Part shown: positions 21,076-31,544 of the stretch, piece by piece | Numbering within the stretch: the first letter of the stretch is position 1 | Layout: every line of letters begins with the position of its first letter | Made by a program: the position numbers and the translations under genes | The notes under the pieces: generated by a model | What the model was told of the DNA's origin: nothing | Database searches by the model: none | Seen by the model: only the letters and a program-made list of their open reading frames with translations | Source of the DNA: Prionace glauca | Taxonomy: Eukaryota; Chordata; Chondrichthyes; Carcharhiniformes; Carcharhinidae | Length of the DNA stretch: 64,000 nucleotides | Assembly (NCBI GenBank): GCA_037974335.1 | Contig: CM075760.1 | Location: forward strand, 8,987,432-9,051,431 | Direction of reading: 5' to 3'

Positions 21076-21589
21076 CACCTTGCTGCTCTCGTGATTCGTG
21101 TTCGGCCCTTGCAGGTTCGCAGGCTGGTTTCGATATGTTAAAAATTAATGTTTTTGATAAGCAATCCTGAATTACTTCCTGATCGAAAGCATCTCTGTCA
21201 GCATCAGTGGAGTGATATTTGTAGGGTTGCTTCTGAACTGGAAATGGCTCATGGGCAACAGGCTGAGAACAAACACAGATAGTGAAAGGCAGTGATAGGA
21301 TGCAGACAGTTATTCGAGAAATTTAACCTGAGTACCTGAAGCTATGAGGCATCATAAGGGCCATTCTATTACATTCAATCTTGCTACATCTTATTGCATT
21401 CAAAAGAACAGTGTTAGTATCAATCTGTGATAAACCATTTTGTGGTAAATCTGAACAACATTAACTTACCACCGTCAATGGACTGCGGGTTCCAGCCCCA
21501 CGTTGGGTGCTATTATTTTTACACTTTGCTGCTTTTCTGGGAGAACTCTAGTTCTCCATTCTTCGGTAGTGTCGCCATTACAGTAAATC
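21076..21589. other. Intergenic, nothing recognised
   Basis: No gene or repeat family seen. Confidence 0.4.
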
Positions 21590-22345
21590 CCATGGTGTTC
21601 GGTGAATGGCAGAACCATAAAGAGTATTGATAGGCAGAGGGACCTGGGTTTACATGTACCAAGATCACTGAAAGTGACAACGCAGGTGGAGAAAGTAGTC
21701 AAGAAGACAAACAGCATGCTTGCTTTCATCAGCCAGAGCACTGATTTTAAAAATTGGCAAGTTATGTTGCAAATTTTTACTACCTCAGTTCAGCCACGCT
21801 TGGAATATAATGTTCAATTCTGATCGTCACACTACCAGAAGGATGTGGGGGCTTTGGAGAGGGTACAGAAAAGATTAACCAGGATGTTGCCTGGTATGGA
21901 AGGCGTTATCTATGAGACGTTGGAGAAATTTGGTTTGTTCTCATCGGACAGACGGAGATTGAGGGGCGACCTGATAGCAGTCTACACAATTATGAAGGGC
22001 AAGAACAGAGTGGATAGTCAGAAGCTTTTTTCCCAGGGTGGAAAAGCCAATTACTGGGGGACATAGGTTTAAAGTGCGAGGCCAAGGTTTAAAGGAGATG
22101 TATAAGGCCTTTTTTTGCTCAGAGGGTGGGGGGTGCCTGGAACTTTCCGTCACGGGAGGCAGTGGACGCAGATACGATAGTGGCTTTTAAGGGGCATCTT
22201 GACAACTACGTGAATAAGATGGGAATGAAGGGATATGGTCTCCGGAAGGATAGAGGGTTTTACTTCAGTCGGGCAAAGTGTTTGGTGCAGGCTTGGAGGG
22301 CCGAAGGATAAGTTTCTGCGCTGTATTTTTCTTTGTTCTTTGTTA
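21590..22345 (+). mobile_element. Old CR1 LINE, ORF2 C-terminal part
   Basis: NGRTIKSIDRQRDLGLHVPR, KKTNSMLAFISQS and QPRLEYNVQFW (21602-21823), then ALERVQKRLTRMLPGMEGVI and DRRRLRGDLIAVYTIMKGKN (21845-22066). At least one stop and one frameshift separate the pieces. Ends in CGCTGTATTTTTCTTTGTTC, a diverged CR1 tail. Confidence 0.85.
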
Positions 22346-22687
22346 ATCTCTCAGTTCCTGGTTTCTGAGTGAAAACTGCTTCCACCTCACTGGAGGTCGC
22401 AGCGTTTCGATGTTAATAGAGTTAAAGGTTTTCTTGTCATTGAGCCCGAGATTTGGACTCAGATCTTGAATGTGTTTGGGTCAGTGGAAACAATAAGTCT
22501 ATCCCATTAACAGCCAGGTTTTACCTTGGATCACCATCTCAATCCTTCGTACTTTGTCGCCGAGCACTGTTTTTTTTTGTTTCTGACATGTGACATTTCC
22601 AATTCAGAAGTAAATGAGTAAATCTCCTTCACACTAATTCCGAAAGACTTGGTGCTGACCAGGAAGTGACACAGAAACAAAAATTCT
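22346..22687. other. Intergenic, nothing recognised
   Basis: No gene or repeat identified. Confidence 0.4.
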
Positions 22688-22754
22688 GTCCCTGACTGGA
22701 ATCAAACCCAGGGCAGTGAATCCGCTGAATCCTAACCAATAGACCCACCAGGGC
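22688..22754 (-). pseudogene. tRNA-Glu-like relic
   Basis: Read on minus: CCCTGGTGGGTCTATTGGTT, AGGATTCAGC, anticodon-position TTC, then GGGTTTGATTCCAGTCAGGG. This is the tRNA-Glu layout with A and B boxes. The acceptor stem has a first-pair mismatch, the anticodon stem pairs poorly and the variable loop is short, so it is probably a pseudogene or SINE head. Confidence 0.55.
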
Positions 22755-23224
22755 AGTCGATGTCAGCTAATTAAAATTCTAATTTATATACAATTCCTCT
22801 GCCTTTGATTTTTATTTCAGACTTTTTATTCACCAAAAGCAAGTTTCTCCTTTAAAATGTCATCTTTAGAGCGAACACAAGTGACTGCTTCAGCCAATGA
22901 CAACAGTGATTCCTGTTCACTGGAACATAAAATGGACAGTGAGGTGAAATAGTCCCGCAAGCTGCTCATGTGGCACTTCCAGTTTCCAAAACCCACCAAA
23001 CTCATCACTGTGGCTTCTGTGAAACTTACAAGGTAACACGCAACAGGTATTCATCACGGACAGCGACTGGCACAAGTCAGTGAGCACTTAATATCTGCTT
23101 ATTAAACGGGACAATCAAGCTTTCCACACAGGTGAATATGTCTGAGGTGTATCAACCTGGAATATCTTTTCCAATAAGCTCTCAGTTCAAGACAGCATAT
23201 ATATATTGTTCTGACTTTGCCAGC
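22755..23224. other. Intergenic, nothing recognised
   Basis: No gene seen. Confidence 0.4.
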
Positions 23225-23310
23225 AGGGCAATGGAATTTATTGGATAGATCGTCCAAAGGCCAGCATAGGCATACTGAGCTCAATGGTTTCCATCTGTGC
23301 TGTATCATTC
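23225..23310 (+). mobile_element. Old LINE/SINE 3'-tail fragment
   Basis: CTCAATGGTTTCCATCTGTG and CTGTATCATTCT resemble the diverged GGGCCGAATGGCC..CTGTA tail shared by CR1 and SINEs here. Confidence 0.45.
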
Positions 23311-23579
23311 TGCAAAACAGTGAATATTCAGAATCAGGAAGAGACAGGACGCGAGAGAAAGTAGTGACTGTGCGACTGAAATCAGCCAGAGTCAGCACCA
23401 TCAGGGAAGGGGAGAGAGAGGAGACAGTAAAAAGCTTCCAAATAATTGTGTAGTCCCACAGGAAAACTTTAAGAAATTTAAATATCAGATCATCAATTCG
23501 CAATAATTTGCGTCTTTTTTTAATTAATTTATCTCAATAGCTAACGATGTTATTTTATATTCACTGTTTAAGGTTACAA

Positions 23580-23967
23580 TGGCACTGTTGTTAACCATCA
23601 TTCCTTGCGGATGGGAACGTGCCCTATTCACTCCACAGGAGGCCAGTGCGCAGGCGCAGTGCTGTATCGGGGCATGCGCAGTGTCACTTTGCTCGGAGCC
23701 CTGCGAGTGCGGGAGATGCTTCTTTCAGCGGGTGAGAGTCGGTGGGGCGGAGGGAGGAATGGAGCCGGGAGCCGGGGTGGGGAGAGAACGGAGGCTTCAT
23801 GAACACCCGCTGTAGGCCGCAAGGCCTGAATAAGAGCCTGCGGGTCCCGGGTTTGCAGTTCCGGGGATTTTATCCGGGATCCGGCCCAGTGCCGCGGCCG
23901 CCATCTTTGTTCAGCGCGGAGCAGAGCGCATGCGCGAACAGCCAGTGGGCGGAGCTTTAGGATTTGG
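23580..23967 (+). promoter_or_regulatory. CpG-rich promoter and untranslated exon 1 of the zinc-finger gene
   Basis: GC- and CpG-dense stretch in an otherwise AT-rich area. It holds a perfect NRF1 palindrome GCGCATGCGC (23926-23935), a second GCATGCGCA near 23673, and a YY1 site in the initiator-like form GCCGCCATCTT (23897-23907). A donor TTGG|GTGAGA lies at 23967/23968. YY1 sites of this form usually sit just inside the transcript, so the start is probably near 23.89 kb. It points to the 11-finger gene at 27131. Confidence 0.7.
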
Positions 23968-23972
23968 GTGAG

Positions 23973-24565
23973 AGAATGTTTGAGTCATTGACTGACAGTG
24001 CGGGTTAATGGATGCTCCCTTTCCCCAGGGGGAAGGTGCTGCAGGGGGAATGTTTGAGTCATTGACTGACAGGGCGGGTTAATGGATGCTCCCTTTCCCC
24101 AGGGGGAAGGTGCTGCAGGGGGAATGTTTGAGTCATTGACTGACAGGGCGGGTTAATGGATGCTCCCTTTCCCCAGGGGGAAGGTGCTGCAGGGGGAATG
24201 TTTGAGTCATTGACTGACAAGGCGGGAAAATGGATGCTGCCTTTCCCGGGGGAAGGTGCTGCAGGGGGAATGTTTCAGTCATTGACTGACAGGGTGGGTT
24301 AATGGATGCTGCCTTTCCCGGGGGAAGGTGCTGCAGGGGGAATGTTTGAGTAATTGACTGACAGGGTGGGTTAATGGATGCTCCCTTTCCCCAGGGGGAA
24401 GGTGCTGCAGGGGGAATGTTTGAGTCATTGACTGACAGGGCGGGTTAATGGATGCTCCCTTTCCCTAGGAGGAAGGTGCTGCAGGGGGAATGTTTGAGTC
24501 ATTGACTGTCAGGGCGGGTTAATGGATGCTCCCTTTCCCGGGGGAAGGTGCTGCAGGGGGAATGT
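23973..24565 (+). repeat. Eight-copy 74-bp minisatellite with AP-1 sites
   Basis: Units begin AATGTTTGAGTCATTGACTG and end AGGTGCTGCAGGGGG. Spacing is 74 bp (TGAGTCA at 23981, 24055, 24129), with three shorter units lacking the CCCCAG piece. Six of the eight units keep TGAGTCA, the AP-1 consensus. One unit has TCAGTCA and one TGAGTAA. It starts within 10 bp of the exon 1 donor. Confidence 0.93.
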
Positions 24566-24784
24566 GTGGCCATTCGAGTAACAGAAGAAAAACATTATCA
24601 GAATTAGGAGCAAGAAGAGGCCATTCAGTTCATCAAGGTTGCTCTGCGAATCAATAAACTCATGGCTCATCTGATTAAGAAAATGCTGGAAAATCTCTGG
24701 TGTGACAACATCTGTGGAGAGACTAGAGCTAAAGTTTCAAGTCTGGATGATCCTTTGTCAGAGCTCATCTGGTCATTATCATAA

Positions 24785-25145
24785 GTCAATTTTCCTCCAG
24801 CCTTCCTAACCCTTAACTCCCTTGTTGGTGAAATGGTGAGAACACAGCCTTAAATACATGCAATGACCGGTCTCCACTGCCCACTGGGGCAGAGAATTCC
24901 ATGGGCTACTGGCCATCTGAGAGATGCAATTGCTCCTCGTTTCTGTCCCTTTTTTTAAAACTGTCCCAGCAATTTTTGATTCCCTGTTGAAGGGAAACAT
25001 CCTTTCAGCACTTACCCTGTCAAGCACCCTCAGAATCATATATGCTCAGGTAGATCTCCTCTCATTTATCTAAAATCCAATGAGTACAGACACATCGTGT
25101 CAACCTTTCCTTCATAAAGAAATTCCTTTATGCCAGGAATTATTT
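24785..25145 (-). mobile_element. Old CR1 fragment
   Basis: Minus strand encodes a decayed RVSAERMFPFNRES...SSPWNSLPQWAVE, matching the QRLFPR..WN.LP..VVE region of CR1 ORF2. The LRELGLFSLE region is in antisense near 25070-25110. Confidence 0.6.
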
Positions 25146-25386
25146 TAGAGGATCTTGTCTGAACTGCAACCAATGTCAGCATTTCAATCTAAAATAATCC
25201 TACGCTTGGAAACAGGAGGAAAGGATGTTATGAATTTATATTCTAGACTAACTAATGGATTTTGGAAACTCCTTTTTACGGTTAGAAGGGGAGGATTTAT
25301 ACACAGCAATCTCAAACCAACAAAAATGTTTATCTCTTAATCTCTAACCACCGTTGACACATAACTCTTGTAATCTCCTTTCACAG

Positions 25387-25503
25387 GGAATTAGAAGATT
25401 TGAAGACTCCAATTGTTCTCTGACTCCAGTGCTTCTGACATCTTTCCAGCTGCAGGGTCCAGCAGGAGGTTTTAAATTTGAAAACAGTCAAATTGTTCCA
25501 GAG
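25387..25503 (+). other. Exon 2 of the zinc-finger gene
   Basis: 117 nt bounded by a strong acceptor (CTCCTTTCACAG) and donor (CCAGAG|GTGAGTATT). No finger motif. It is probably 5' untranslated, because the next exon has an in-frame stop before the chosen start. It lies between the CpG promoter and the coding exon on the same strand. Confidence 0.55.
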
Positions 25504-25597
25504 GTGAGTATTATTGTGCATTCATCTCTCGTTTAGAGTTTTTGGTGCTTTGTTCCATTGTCTTAAAGAGGTTTCATGGCTTTGGGGTTGGTGTGAT

Positions 25598-25746
25598 TCA
25601 CCAGTGAGTTCACACTGGGGAGATGCTGTTCATCAGCATTGTGTGTGGGAAGGAATTCAGTCGGTCATCCAGCTGCTGAGACACCAGTGAGTTCACAAGT
25701 GGTTACAGGGGTTGGATTCTGCTGTTTTGCTGCTGTGAAATCACAT
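25598..25746 (+). pseudogene. C2H2 zinc-finger relic
   Basis: CACTGGGGAGATGCTGTTCA and GTGTGTGGGAAGGAATTCAG decode as HTGE.LF...CGKEFSRSS, one decayed finger and the end of another, with stops. A CR1-C inserted directly after it. A sequence at 25256-25330 resembles 26960-27040 of the intact gene, so this is a broken tandem duplicate of the same 3' exon. Confidence 0.75.
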
Positions 25747-26645
25747 TTAGAACATAGAACATTACAGCACAAACAGGCCCTTTGGCCCTCGAGTTGCGCC
25801 GATCGCATCAACCCCACCAATCTATAGACCTATCTATAACCCCCAATCCCATTAAACCCCATATACTCATCCAGAAGTCTTTTAAAAGACCCCAGCGAGT
25901 TCGCCTCCACCACCGACGACGGCAGCCGATTCCATTCACTCACCACCCTCTGAGTGAAAAACTTACCCCTAACATCACCTCTGTACTTCCCTCCCCGCAC
26001 TTTAAATCTGTGTCCTCTCGTAGCGACCATTTCAACCCGGGGAAATAGCCTCTGAGAGTCCACCCTATCTATTCCTCTCAACATTTTATAAACCTCTATC
26101 AGGTCGCCTCTCAACCTTCGCCTCTCCAGGGAAAAGAGTCCCAGCTCCCTCAACCTATCTTCATAAGGCATGCCTCCCTGTCCAGGCAACATCCTTGTAA
26201 ATCTCCTCTGCACCCTTTCAATAGCTTCTACGTCTTTCCTATAGTGAGGCGACCAGAACTGCGCACAGTACTCCAAATGAGGCCTGATGAGGGTCCTGTA
26301 AAGTTGCAGCATTACCTCCCGACTCCTAAACTCAATCCCTCGATTAATGAAGGCCAGTACACCATACGCCTTCTTGACCACCTCCTCCACCTGCGAGGCC
26401 GATTTAAGAGTCCTGTGAACCTGGACCCCGAGATCCTTCTGGTCTTCAACGCTACTAAGACCCCTGCCCTTAATAGTGTACTCGTTCATCCCGTTGGTTC
26501 TGCCGAAATGGACTACTACACATTTATCCGCGTTGAAGTCCATCTGCCACTTCTCCGCCCATTCCTGCATCCTATCTATGTCCTGCTGCAACTTTTGACA
26601 TCCTTCCAGACCATCCACAACACCGCCGACCTTCGTGTCATCAGC
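25747..26645 (-). mobile_element. CR1 LINE, ORF2 3' part (subfamily C)
   Basis: Minus-strand frame open for 262 codons (26618-25830): LEGCQKLQQDIDRMQEWAEK, QMDFNADKCVVVHFGRTNGM, YGVLAFINRGIEFRSREVML, HLEYCAQFWSPHYRKDVEAI, RRLRGDLIEVYKMLRGIDRV, SEWNRLPSSVVEANSLGSFK. Ends in the AGAACATAGAACATTACAGC tail. It lacks the RT palm, and is younger-looking than the 11.4-kb copy. Confidence 0.92.
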
Positions 26646-26981
26646 GATTTATCATCATCATTTAGGATTGAACCATGTTCATTCATCGAATCATTGATGC
26701 AGACTTGATGGGTTGAATAGTCTGCACTGTAGGGGTTCCACAGATTCTTAATATTCTGTCCGAATTGAACATAATTTCACTATTTCTGATTTCCATACAT
26801 CTGGAGATAAATTCCACTCCTTTGTGAGCATTTTGATTGATTTGCTGGCTCGCAAAGATGTTTCAAATTCATTATTCACTCTAAGTCAGTGAGGAAAGAG
26901 TGTTCCACGGCAACTAGAATTGTCTGTTCTCAGTTTCTGAGCTGTATTGACAGTGGTGACTTTTGTAAACTCCTTTTACAG
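26646..26981. other. Intron 2 remainder of the zinc-finger gene
   Basis: Ends in the acceptor CTCCTTTTACAG at 26970-26981, the probable start of the coding exon. No other feature. Confidence 0.5.
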
Positions 26982-27130
26982 GGTATTAAAAGGGGAGGAT
27001 TTGCCATGAGAAATCTCAAACGAAATTTCACATCAAGCTCTGACAGAGTCATTCGTTAGGACGGGGAAAATCATCACCCATTTTACCATTAGTGTGACAG
27101 GAAAAGCACTGAGACTCAGACACCCACACC

Positions 27131-28063
27131 ATGGGAAAACCATGGAAATGTGGGGATTGTGGAAAGGGATTCAGATCCCCATCTGAGCTGGAAACACATC
27201 GACGCAGTCACTCTGGGGAGAGGCCATTCACCTGTTATCAGTGTGGGAAGAGATTTACTAATTCATCCGATCTGCTTACACACCAGCGAGTTCACACTGG
27301 GGAGAAGCCATTCAACTGCTCTGATTGTGGGAAGAAATTTAGTATTTCATCCAATCTAATGAGACACCGTCGAGTTCACTCTGGGGAGAGACCATTCATC
27401 TGCTCAGTGTGTGGGAAAAGATGCAGAGATTCATCCACCCTGCTGGCACACCAGCAAGTTCACACCGAGGAGAGGCTGTTCACTTGTTCTGAGTGTGGGA
27501 AGGGATTCACTCGGTTATCCAGTCTGCAGAGACATCACCGCGTTCACACTGGGGAGAGACCATTCACCTGCTCAGAGTGTGGGAAAGGATTCAGAGATTC
27601 ATCTGATCTGCTGGCACATCAGCGAGTTCACACTGGGGAGAGGCCATTCATCTGCTCTGCGTGTGGGAAAGGATTCGGAGATTCCTCCACCCTGCTGACA
27701 CACCAGCGAGTTCACACGGGGGAGAGGCCATTCTCCTGCTCCAATTGTGGGAAGGGATTCTCTCAGTTAGCCAACCTGCTGAGGCACCAGCAAATTCACA
27801 GCGGGGAGAGGGAAAGGCCTTTTACCTGCTCAGAGTGTGAGAAGGGATTCAGTGATTTATCTACCCTGCTGACACACCAGCGAGTTCACACCGGGGAGAA
27901 ACCATTTACCTGCTCCGTATGTGGAAAGAGATTCAATCGGTCATCCAACCTACTGACACACCAGCGAGTTCACACTGGGGAGAGACCATTTACCTGCTCT
28001 GACTGTGGGAAGGGATTCATTCAGTCATCCCATCTGCTGAGACACCAGCAGGTTCACAAGTGA
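27131..28063 (+). CDS. C2H2 zinc-finger protein with 11 fingers
   Basis: 310 residues, almost entirely C2H2 fingers joined by TGE(R/K)PF linkers. Finger 1 starts at residue 6 ([19 protein letters not shown]) and finger 11 ends two residues before the stop. All 11 keep the C-x2-C and H-x3-H ligands; finger 4 has Cys in place of the usual Phe (KRCRDSS), and one linker is expanded to SGERERPF near residue 230. No KRAB, SCAN or BTB domain is present. The ATG at 27131 is used because an in-frame TGA lies about 25 bp before it. The coding exon probably starts at 26982. Expected role: nuclear sequence-specific DNA binding, with specificity set by the SSDLL, SSNLM, LSSLQ and similar helix positions. 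A possible polyadenylation signal AATAAA lies at 28694. [16 protein letters not shown] starts recur in the neighbouring finger genes, so they are local duplicates. Confidence 0.92.
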   Translation: MGKPWKCGDCGKGFRSPSELETHRRSHSGERPFTCYQCGKRFTNSSDLLTHQRVHTGEKPFNCSDCGKKFSISSNLMRHRRVHSGERPFICSVCGKRCRDSSTLLAHQQVHTEERLFTCSECGKGFTRLSSLQRHHRVHTGERPFTCSECGKGFRDSSDLLAHQRVHTGERPFICSACGKGFGDSSTLLTHQRVHTGERPFSCSNCGKGFSQLANLLRHQQIHSGERERPFTCSECEKGFSDLSTLLTHQRVHTGEKPFTCSVCGKRFNRSSNLLTHQRVHTGERPFTCSDCGKGFIQSSHLLRHQQVHK

Positions 28064-28254
28064 TGACAGTGGTTGGCTTTGGCTGTTAATCATATCCAGG
28101 ACTGAAGCATTTTCATCCTGACAGTTGGTGAAGTGGGAGAATCAGAGGATTTCTTGCAGTTGGACTGGCTGGTCTCTCAATTTTAATTCCAGTGGCTGAT
28201 TCCCTTTGAGCGAGAGCACATTCCCACTGAAATAATCCACAAAAGCAGATGTCA

Positions 28255-28475
28255 GATGAGACTGAGATGAGGGAAAAAATTATTAACTCAAAGAGTAGTG
28301 AACTTATGGAATTCTCTACCATCGAAGGAAGAGGTAGGTTTTTTTAGATTTTAATGGCTTCAACTGGTATGGGGAGAACATGGCATTGAGATAGAGGATC
28401 AGCCATGATCGTATTGAATGGCGGAGCAGAATTGAATGGCCTGCACCTAGTTTCTATATTGTAGATTATTCTGGA
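28255..28475 (+). mobile_element. Old CR1-A-like 3' end
   Basis: GGAATTCTCTACC, then GATCAGCCATGATCGTATTG and AATGGCGGAGCAGAATTGAA match the tail region of CR1-A (GATCAGCCATGATCTTATTG, AATGGCGGGGCAGG). Confidence 0.75.
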
Positions 28476-28884
28476 TAGTAAATAATTCTTTTCCTACCAT
28501 TGCAGGTCCCTTGTCCTTTATCCCTCCTCGTTCAGAGGTTAGCTGCACTCTGAACAGTCTTTCTTCACTGATTTCTCAGCTGCTCTCATTGTCTGTCCCA
28601 TCGAGAGGCCAGTCCACATTCTGATATTATCGACCTGTGCCATCTTGGGCCTTCCTCGTACATGTTTTCCAGGTGTTTTGTCTCACATTGGTCAATAAAA
28701 ATGCCTTTCACCGGGATGCTATGTCATAAGTCTTTGTATTAGCTAAAGTTTTGGCAATAGTTCATCTCTGAAAGAAACTCTGTAACAGCCCTGAACATCA
28801 TTGGTCTTTGAATGTGGAAGGAACAATGTTACATCTATTCTGTCCCTGGGAAAAGATTTCAGATATAATTGTGACTGGAAAAGC
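28476..28884. other. Spacer, nothing recognised except a possible poly(A) signal
   Basis: AATAAA at 28694 may end the zinc-finger transcript. No gene seen. Confidence 0.35.
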
Positions 28885-28980
28885 ACCGAGACACACACAC
28901 ACCCTAGTGAGAGTGTTCCAGTGAACTGAGTGTGGAAAGAGTTTTAACCAGTTATACAGCCTGAAAATACATCATACTAT
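28885..28980 (+). pseudogene. Single zinc-finger relic
   Basis: TGTGGAAAGAGTTTTAACCA and CAGCCTGAAAATACATCAT decode as ECGKSFNQLYSLKIHH, half a C2H2 finger, preceded by a stop. The adjoining AAAGCACCGAGACACACACA resembles the leader just before the 27131 start. Confidence 0.55.
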
Positions 28981-29384
28981 AGGGTAAGTAAATGGGAATG
29001 TGGGAATGATAAAATATGACTTGGGGGAAAAGATTGTCCACATTGTTGGGAAGAATAGAAAATCAGCATTTTATTTAAATAGAGAGGCTGCAGAATTCCA
29101 CAGTGGTCCCCCTGATGAGGGATACAATCAGCATGATCACTGTGACTGTGTCCTGTCAATGTACAGCTGCATTGTAAGGCCAGGATCATCTCTGAAGGAG
29201 CTGCCAGTTCATCCCTTTTCCTCAGAGCCTTCAGAGTTATAGAACGATGACAGCAAATGAAGAGGTTTGTTCAGCCCATCGTGTTCACACCCACACCAGC
29301 TTTCTGAGAGAGTGACACAGCCAGTCCCTTTCCTCAGCCTCGTTGCTCCCTGACCATTCCTTTGGTCACTCCTGGCCTTTCCCT
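28981..29384. other. Spacer, nothing recognised
   Basis: No gene or clear repeat. Confidence 0.35.
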
Positions 29385-29575
29385 TAGTCACTCCCTGGCC
29401 TCATCCTCCACCCTCATAACTGAAGTTTCTCATCCCTGGATCCAATCTCATGAATTTTTTCTGCATCCTCTACAATGTCTTCACCTCCTCCCTATAGCGA
29501 TCTATCCGGAGTTGGCCACAATGCTCTAGTTGAAGCTGAAGCAATGTTTTATTCTGGTTTGCCACAACTTCTCGG
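29385..29575 (-). mobile_element. Old CR1 fragment
   Basis: TTTCTGCATCCTCTACAATG, TCCTCCCTATAGCGA and CCACAATGCTCTAGTTGAAG parallel the antisense CR1 stretch CTGCACCCTTTCAATAGC..CTTTCCTATAGTG..CAGTACTCC. Confidence 0.55.
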
Positions 29576-29879
29576 GAATTTGGACGTCAGTCTTTCTCCA
29601 ATCAATGTACAGCTGCCTTATGGAGTTGTGGTCACAAATTTGAAAGAGCTGCCCATCAGCCCCACTCCCCTTTCCCCACAGCCCTGCTAACTTTATCTTC
29701 AACTGTCAGCTACTTTTATATCATATACAAACTTAATCATTTTCTATACAGTTAAACCCAAATTATTGACACATCAGAAAACTGTGGAACGTCACTGGAA
29801 ACAGGCATTTCGGCATCATTCAGTCCTGGATGTGATTAACAGCATCAATAACAGCAGAATCCAACCCCTGCTGTCGCCT
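29576..29879. other. Spacer, nothing recognised
   Basis: Probable 3' flank of the zinc-finger pseudogene. No other feature. Confidence 0.35.
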
Positions 29880-30630
29880 GTGAACTTACTGGTGTTTCAG
29901 CAGGTTGTTTGACTGAGCAAATCCCTTCCCACACATGGAACAGTTGAACGGCCTTTCCTCAGTGTGAACTCGCTGGTGTTTCAGCAGATTCTGTTTACTT
30001 TTAAATCTCTTCTCACAATCAGAACATTCAGAAGGTCTCTGATCAGTGTGAACAAGTTGGTGTGTAGTCAGGTGGGATGACTGAGTGAACCTCTTGCTGC
30101 ACAGGAGGCAAGTGTAAGGTCTCTCTCCAGTGTGAACTCGCCGGTGTATCAGAAGGTCGGATGTATCAATGAATTCCTGACAACACACAGGGCAGGTGAA
30201 CGGCCTCTCCCCCGTGTGAACTCGATGGTGTCTCAGAAGGTGGGCTAATCGAGTGAATCCCTTCCCTCAGAGAGAGCAGGTGAATGGCCTCTCCCCAGTG
30301 TGAGTGCATTGATGAATCAATAAATCCTTTCTGCTTTTAAAATCCTTCCCACGCTCAACATCTAAACGGTCTCTGATCAGAGTGAACTTGGTGGTGAGTC
30401 CGGAGGTTTGATAAGGCATTAAATCCCTTCCCACATTGAAGACAGGTGAATGGCCTCTCACCAGTATGGACATGCTGATGTGTGTACAGGCTGGATGACT
30501 GAGTGAATCCCTTCCCACACACAGAGCAGGTGAATGGTCTCTCCCCAGGGTGGATATGTCGATGAGTTTCCAATTCAGACGGGTAATTAAATTCCTTCCC
30601 ACAGTCTCCACATTTCCATGGTTTCTCCAT
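29880..30630 (-). pseudogene. C2H2 zinc-finger pseudogene
   Basis: Starts [20 protein letters not shown] at 30630 and carries about nine finger units on the minus strand, including [80 protein letters not shown] and CSMCGKGFAQSNNLLKHQ. A frameshift after PFRC near 30355 and an in-frame TGA at about 30267 (Cys codon TGT to TGA, in CSLCGKGF) break it. The last finger ends at TAA where the usual RVH would be. It lies opposite to the 27131 gene and shares its N-terminal start, so it is a decayed inverted duplicate. The two upstream fingers could still be translated as a short protein. Confidence 0.88.
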
Positions 30631-30659
30631 CGTTAACGGCAGGTTATTGGGTGTAGGTG

Positions 30660-30765
30660 GAGTGAGATTTGAAGTCACTATCAGATCAGCCATGATGTTA
30701 TTAAATGGCAGAGCAGACTCATGGGGCCGAATGGTCTGTTACTGTTCCTTTTTTCATTTGGTAAT
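30660..30765 (+). mobile_element. CR1-A-like tail
   Basis: GATCAGCCATGATGTTATTA, AATGGCAGAGCAGACTC and GGGGCCGAATGGTCTG are the diverged CR1-A 3' end. It lies just 5' of the zinc-finger pseudogene start. Confidence 0.7.
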
Positions 30766-31179
30766 CAGTTGAAGCCTGATCCCCACACACACAACATGAG
30801 TACGGTGTGTCCTGATGTAAATGTGCAATTTCTTTTCATGCTTTATGACTGGTTAAAGCTCTGTTCCAGAAAACTGTGGAAAATCGCTTAGATGTGTGTG
30901 TCTCGGTGCTTTTCCAGTCACACTGATATTTGAATCATTTCCCAAAGATGAAACAGACAATATTTATCTTTCCACATCCATAGGCTGATGATATTTAGCT
31001 CCTGATGAATCAAGTGACTTTGACCAATCTTGATGTGATTTTTGGTTTGAATTTCCAATCTGCAAATATTCTGTGAAAAGAGTTTAAATTGAATTACTTC
31101 AAGCTTAAGACACAAACAGGCCATTTGGTCCAAGTAACCTGCTGTTGTTTATCCTCGACACATCTCCTCTTAGCCCATC
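30766..31179. other. Spacer, nothing recognised
   Basis: 30900-31100 resembles the 5' untranslated sequence of the other finger genes (GTGTCTCGGTGCTTTTCCAG in antisense to AAAAGCACTGAGAC). It is therefore probably the 5' exon area of the minus-strand pseudogene. Confidence 0.4.
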
Positions 31180-31495
31180 ACGGGCGGCTCGATGGTTAGC
31201 TCTGCTGCCTCACATGCCAGGGACCTGGGTTTGATTCCAGCCTTAGGTGACTGTGTGGAGTTTGCACTTTGTTCCCGTGTCTGTGTGGATTTCCTTTGGG
31301 AGCTCTGGTTTCTTCTAATATATGCAGGATAGGTTGATTATTCATGCCAAATTGTCCCTTACTGTCAGGGGGACGACCAGGGTAAATAAGTGGGGTTATG
31401 AGTATAGCTTCTGGGTGGGATTGTGATTGGTGCAGACTCAATGGGCCAAATGGCCTCTTTCTACATTGTAACAAGGCTATAAATTCTATCTACCA
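31180..31495 (+). mobile_element. tRNA-derived SINE (HE1-like)
   Basis: Head GGCGGCTCGATGGTTAGCTC (A-box region), B box GGGTTTGATTCC, body GTGTGGAGTTTGCAC and TTGTGATTGGTGCAGACTCA, and tail ATGGGCCAAATGGCCTC, TACATTGTA. Diverged copy. Confidence 0.85.
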
Positions 31496-31544
31496 CATCT
31501 CAGACTTTCAGCTGACCTTTCTATTTCTTTTTCTCTGATGCGTT

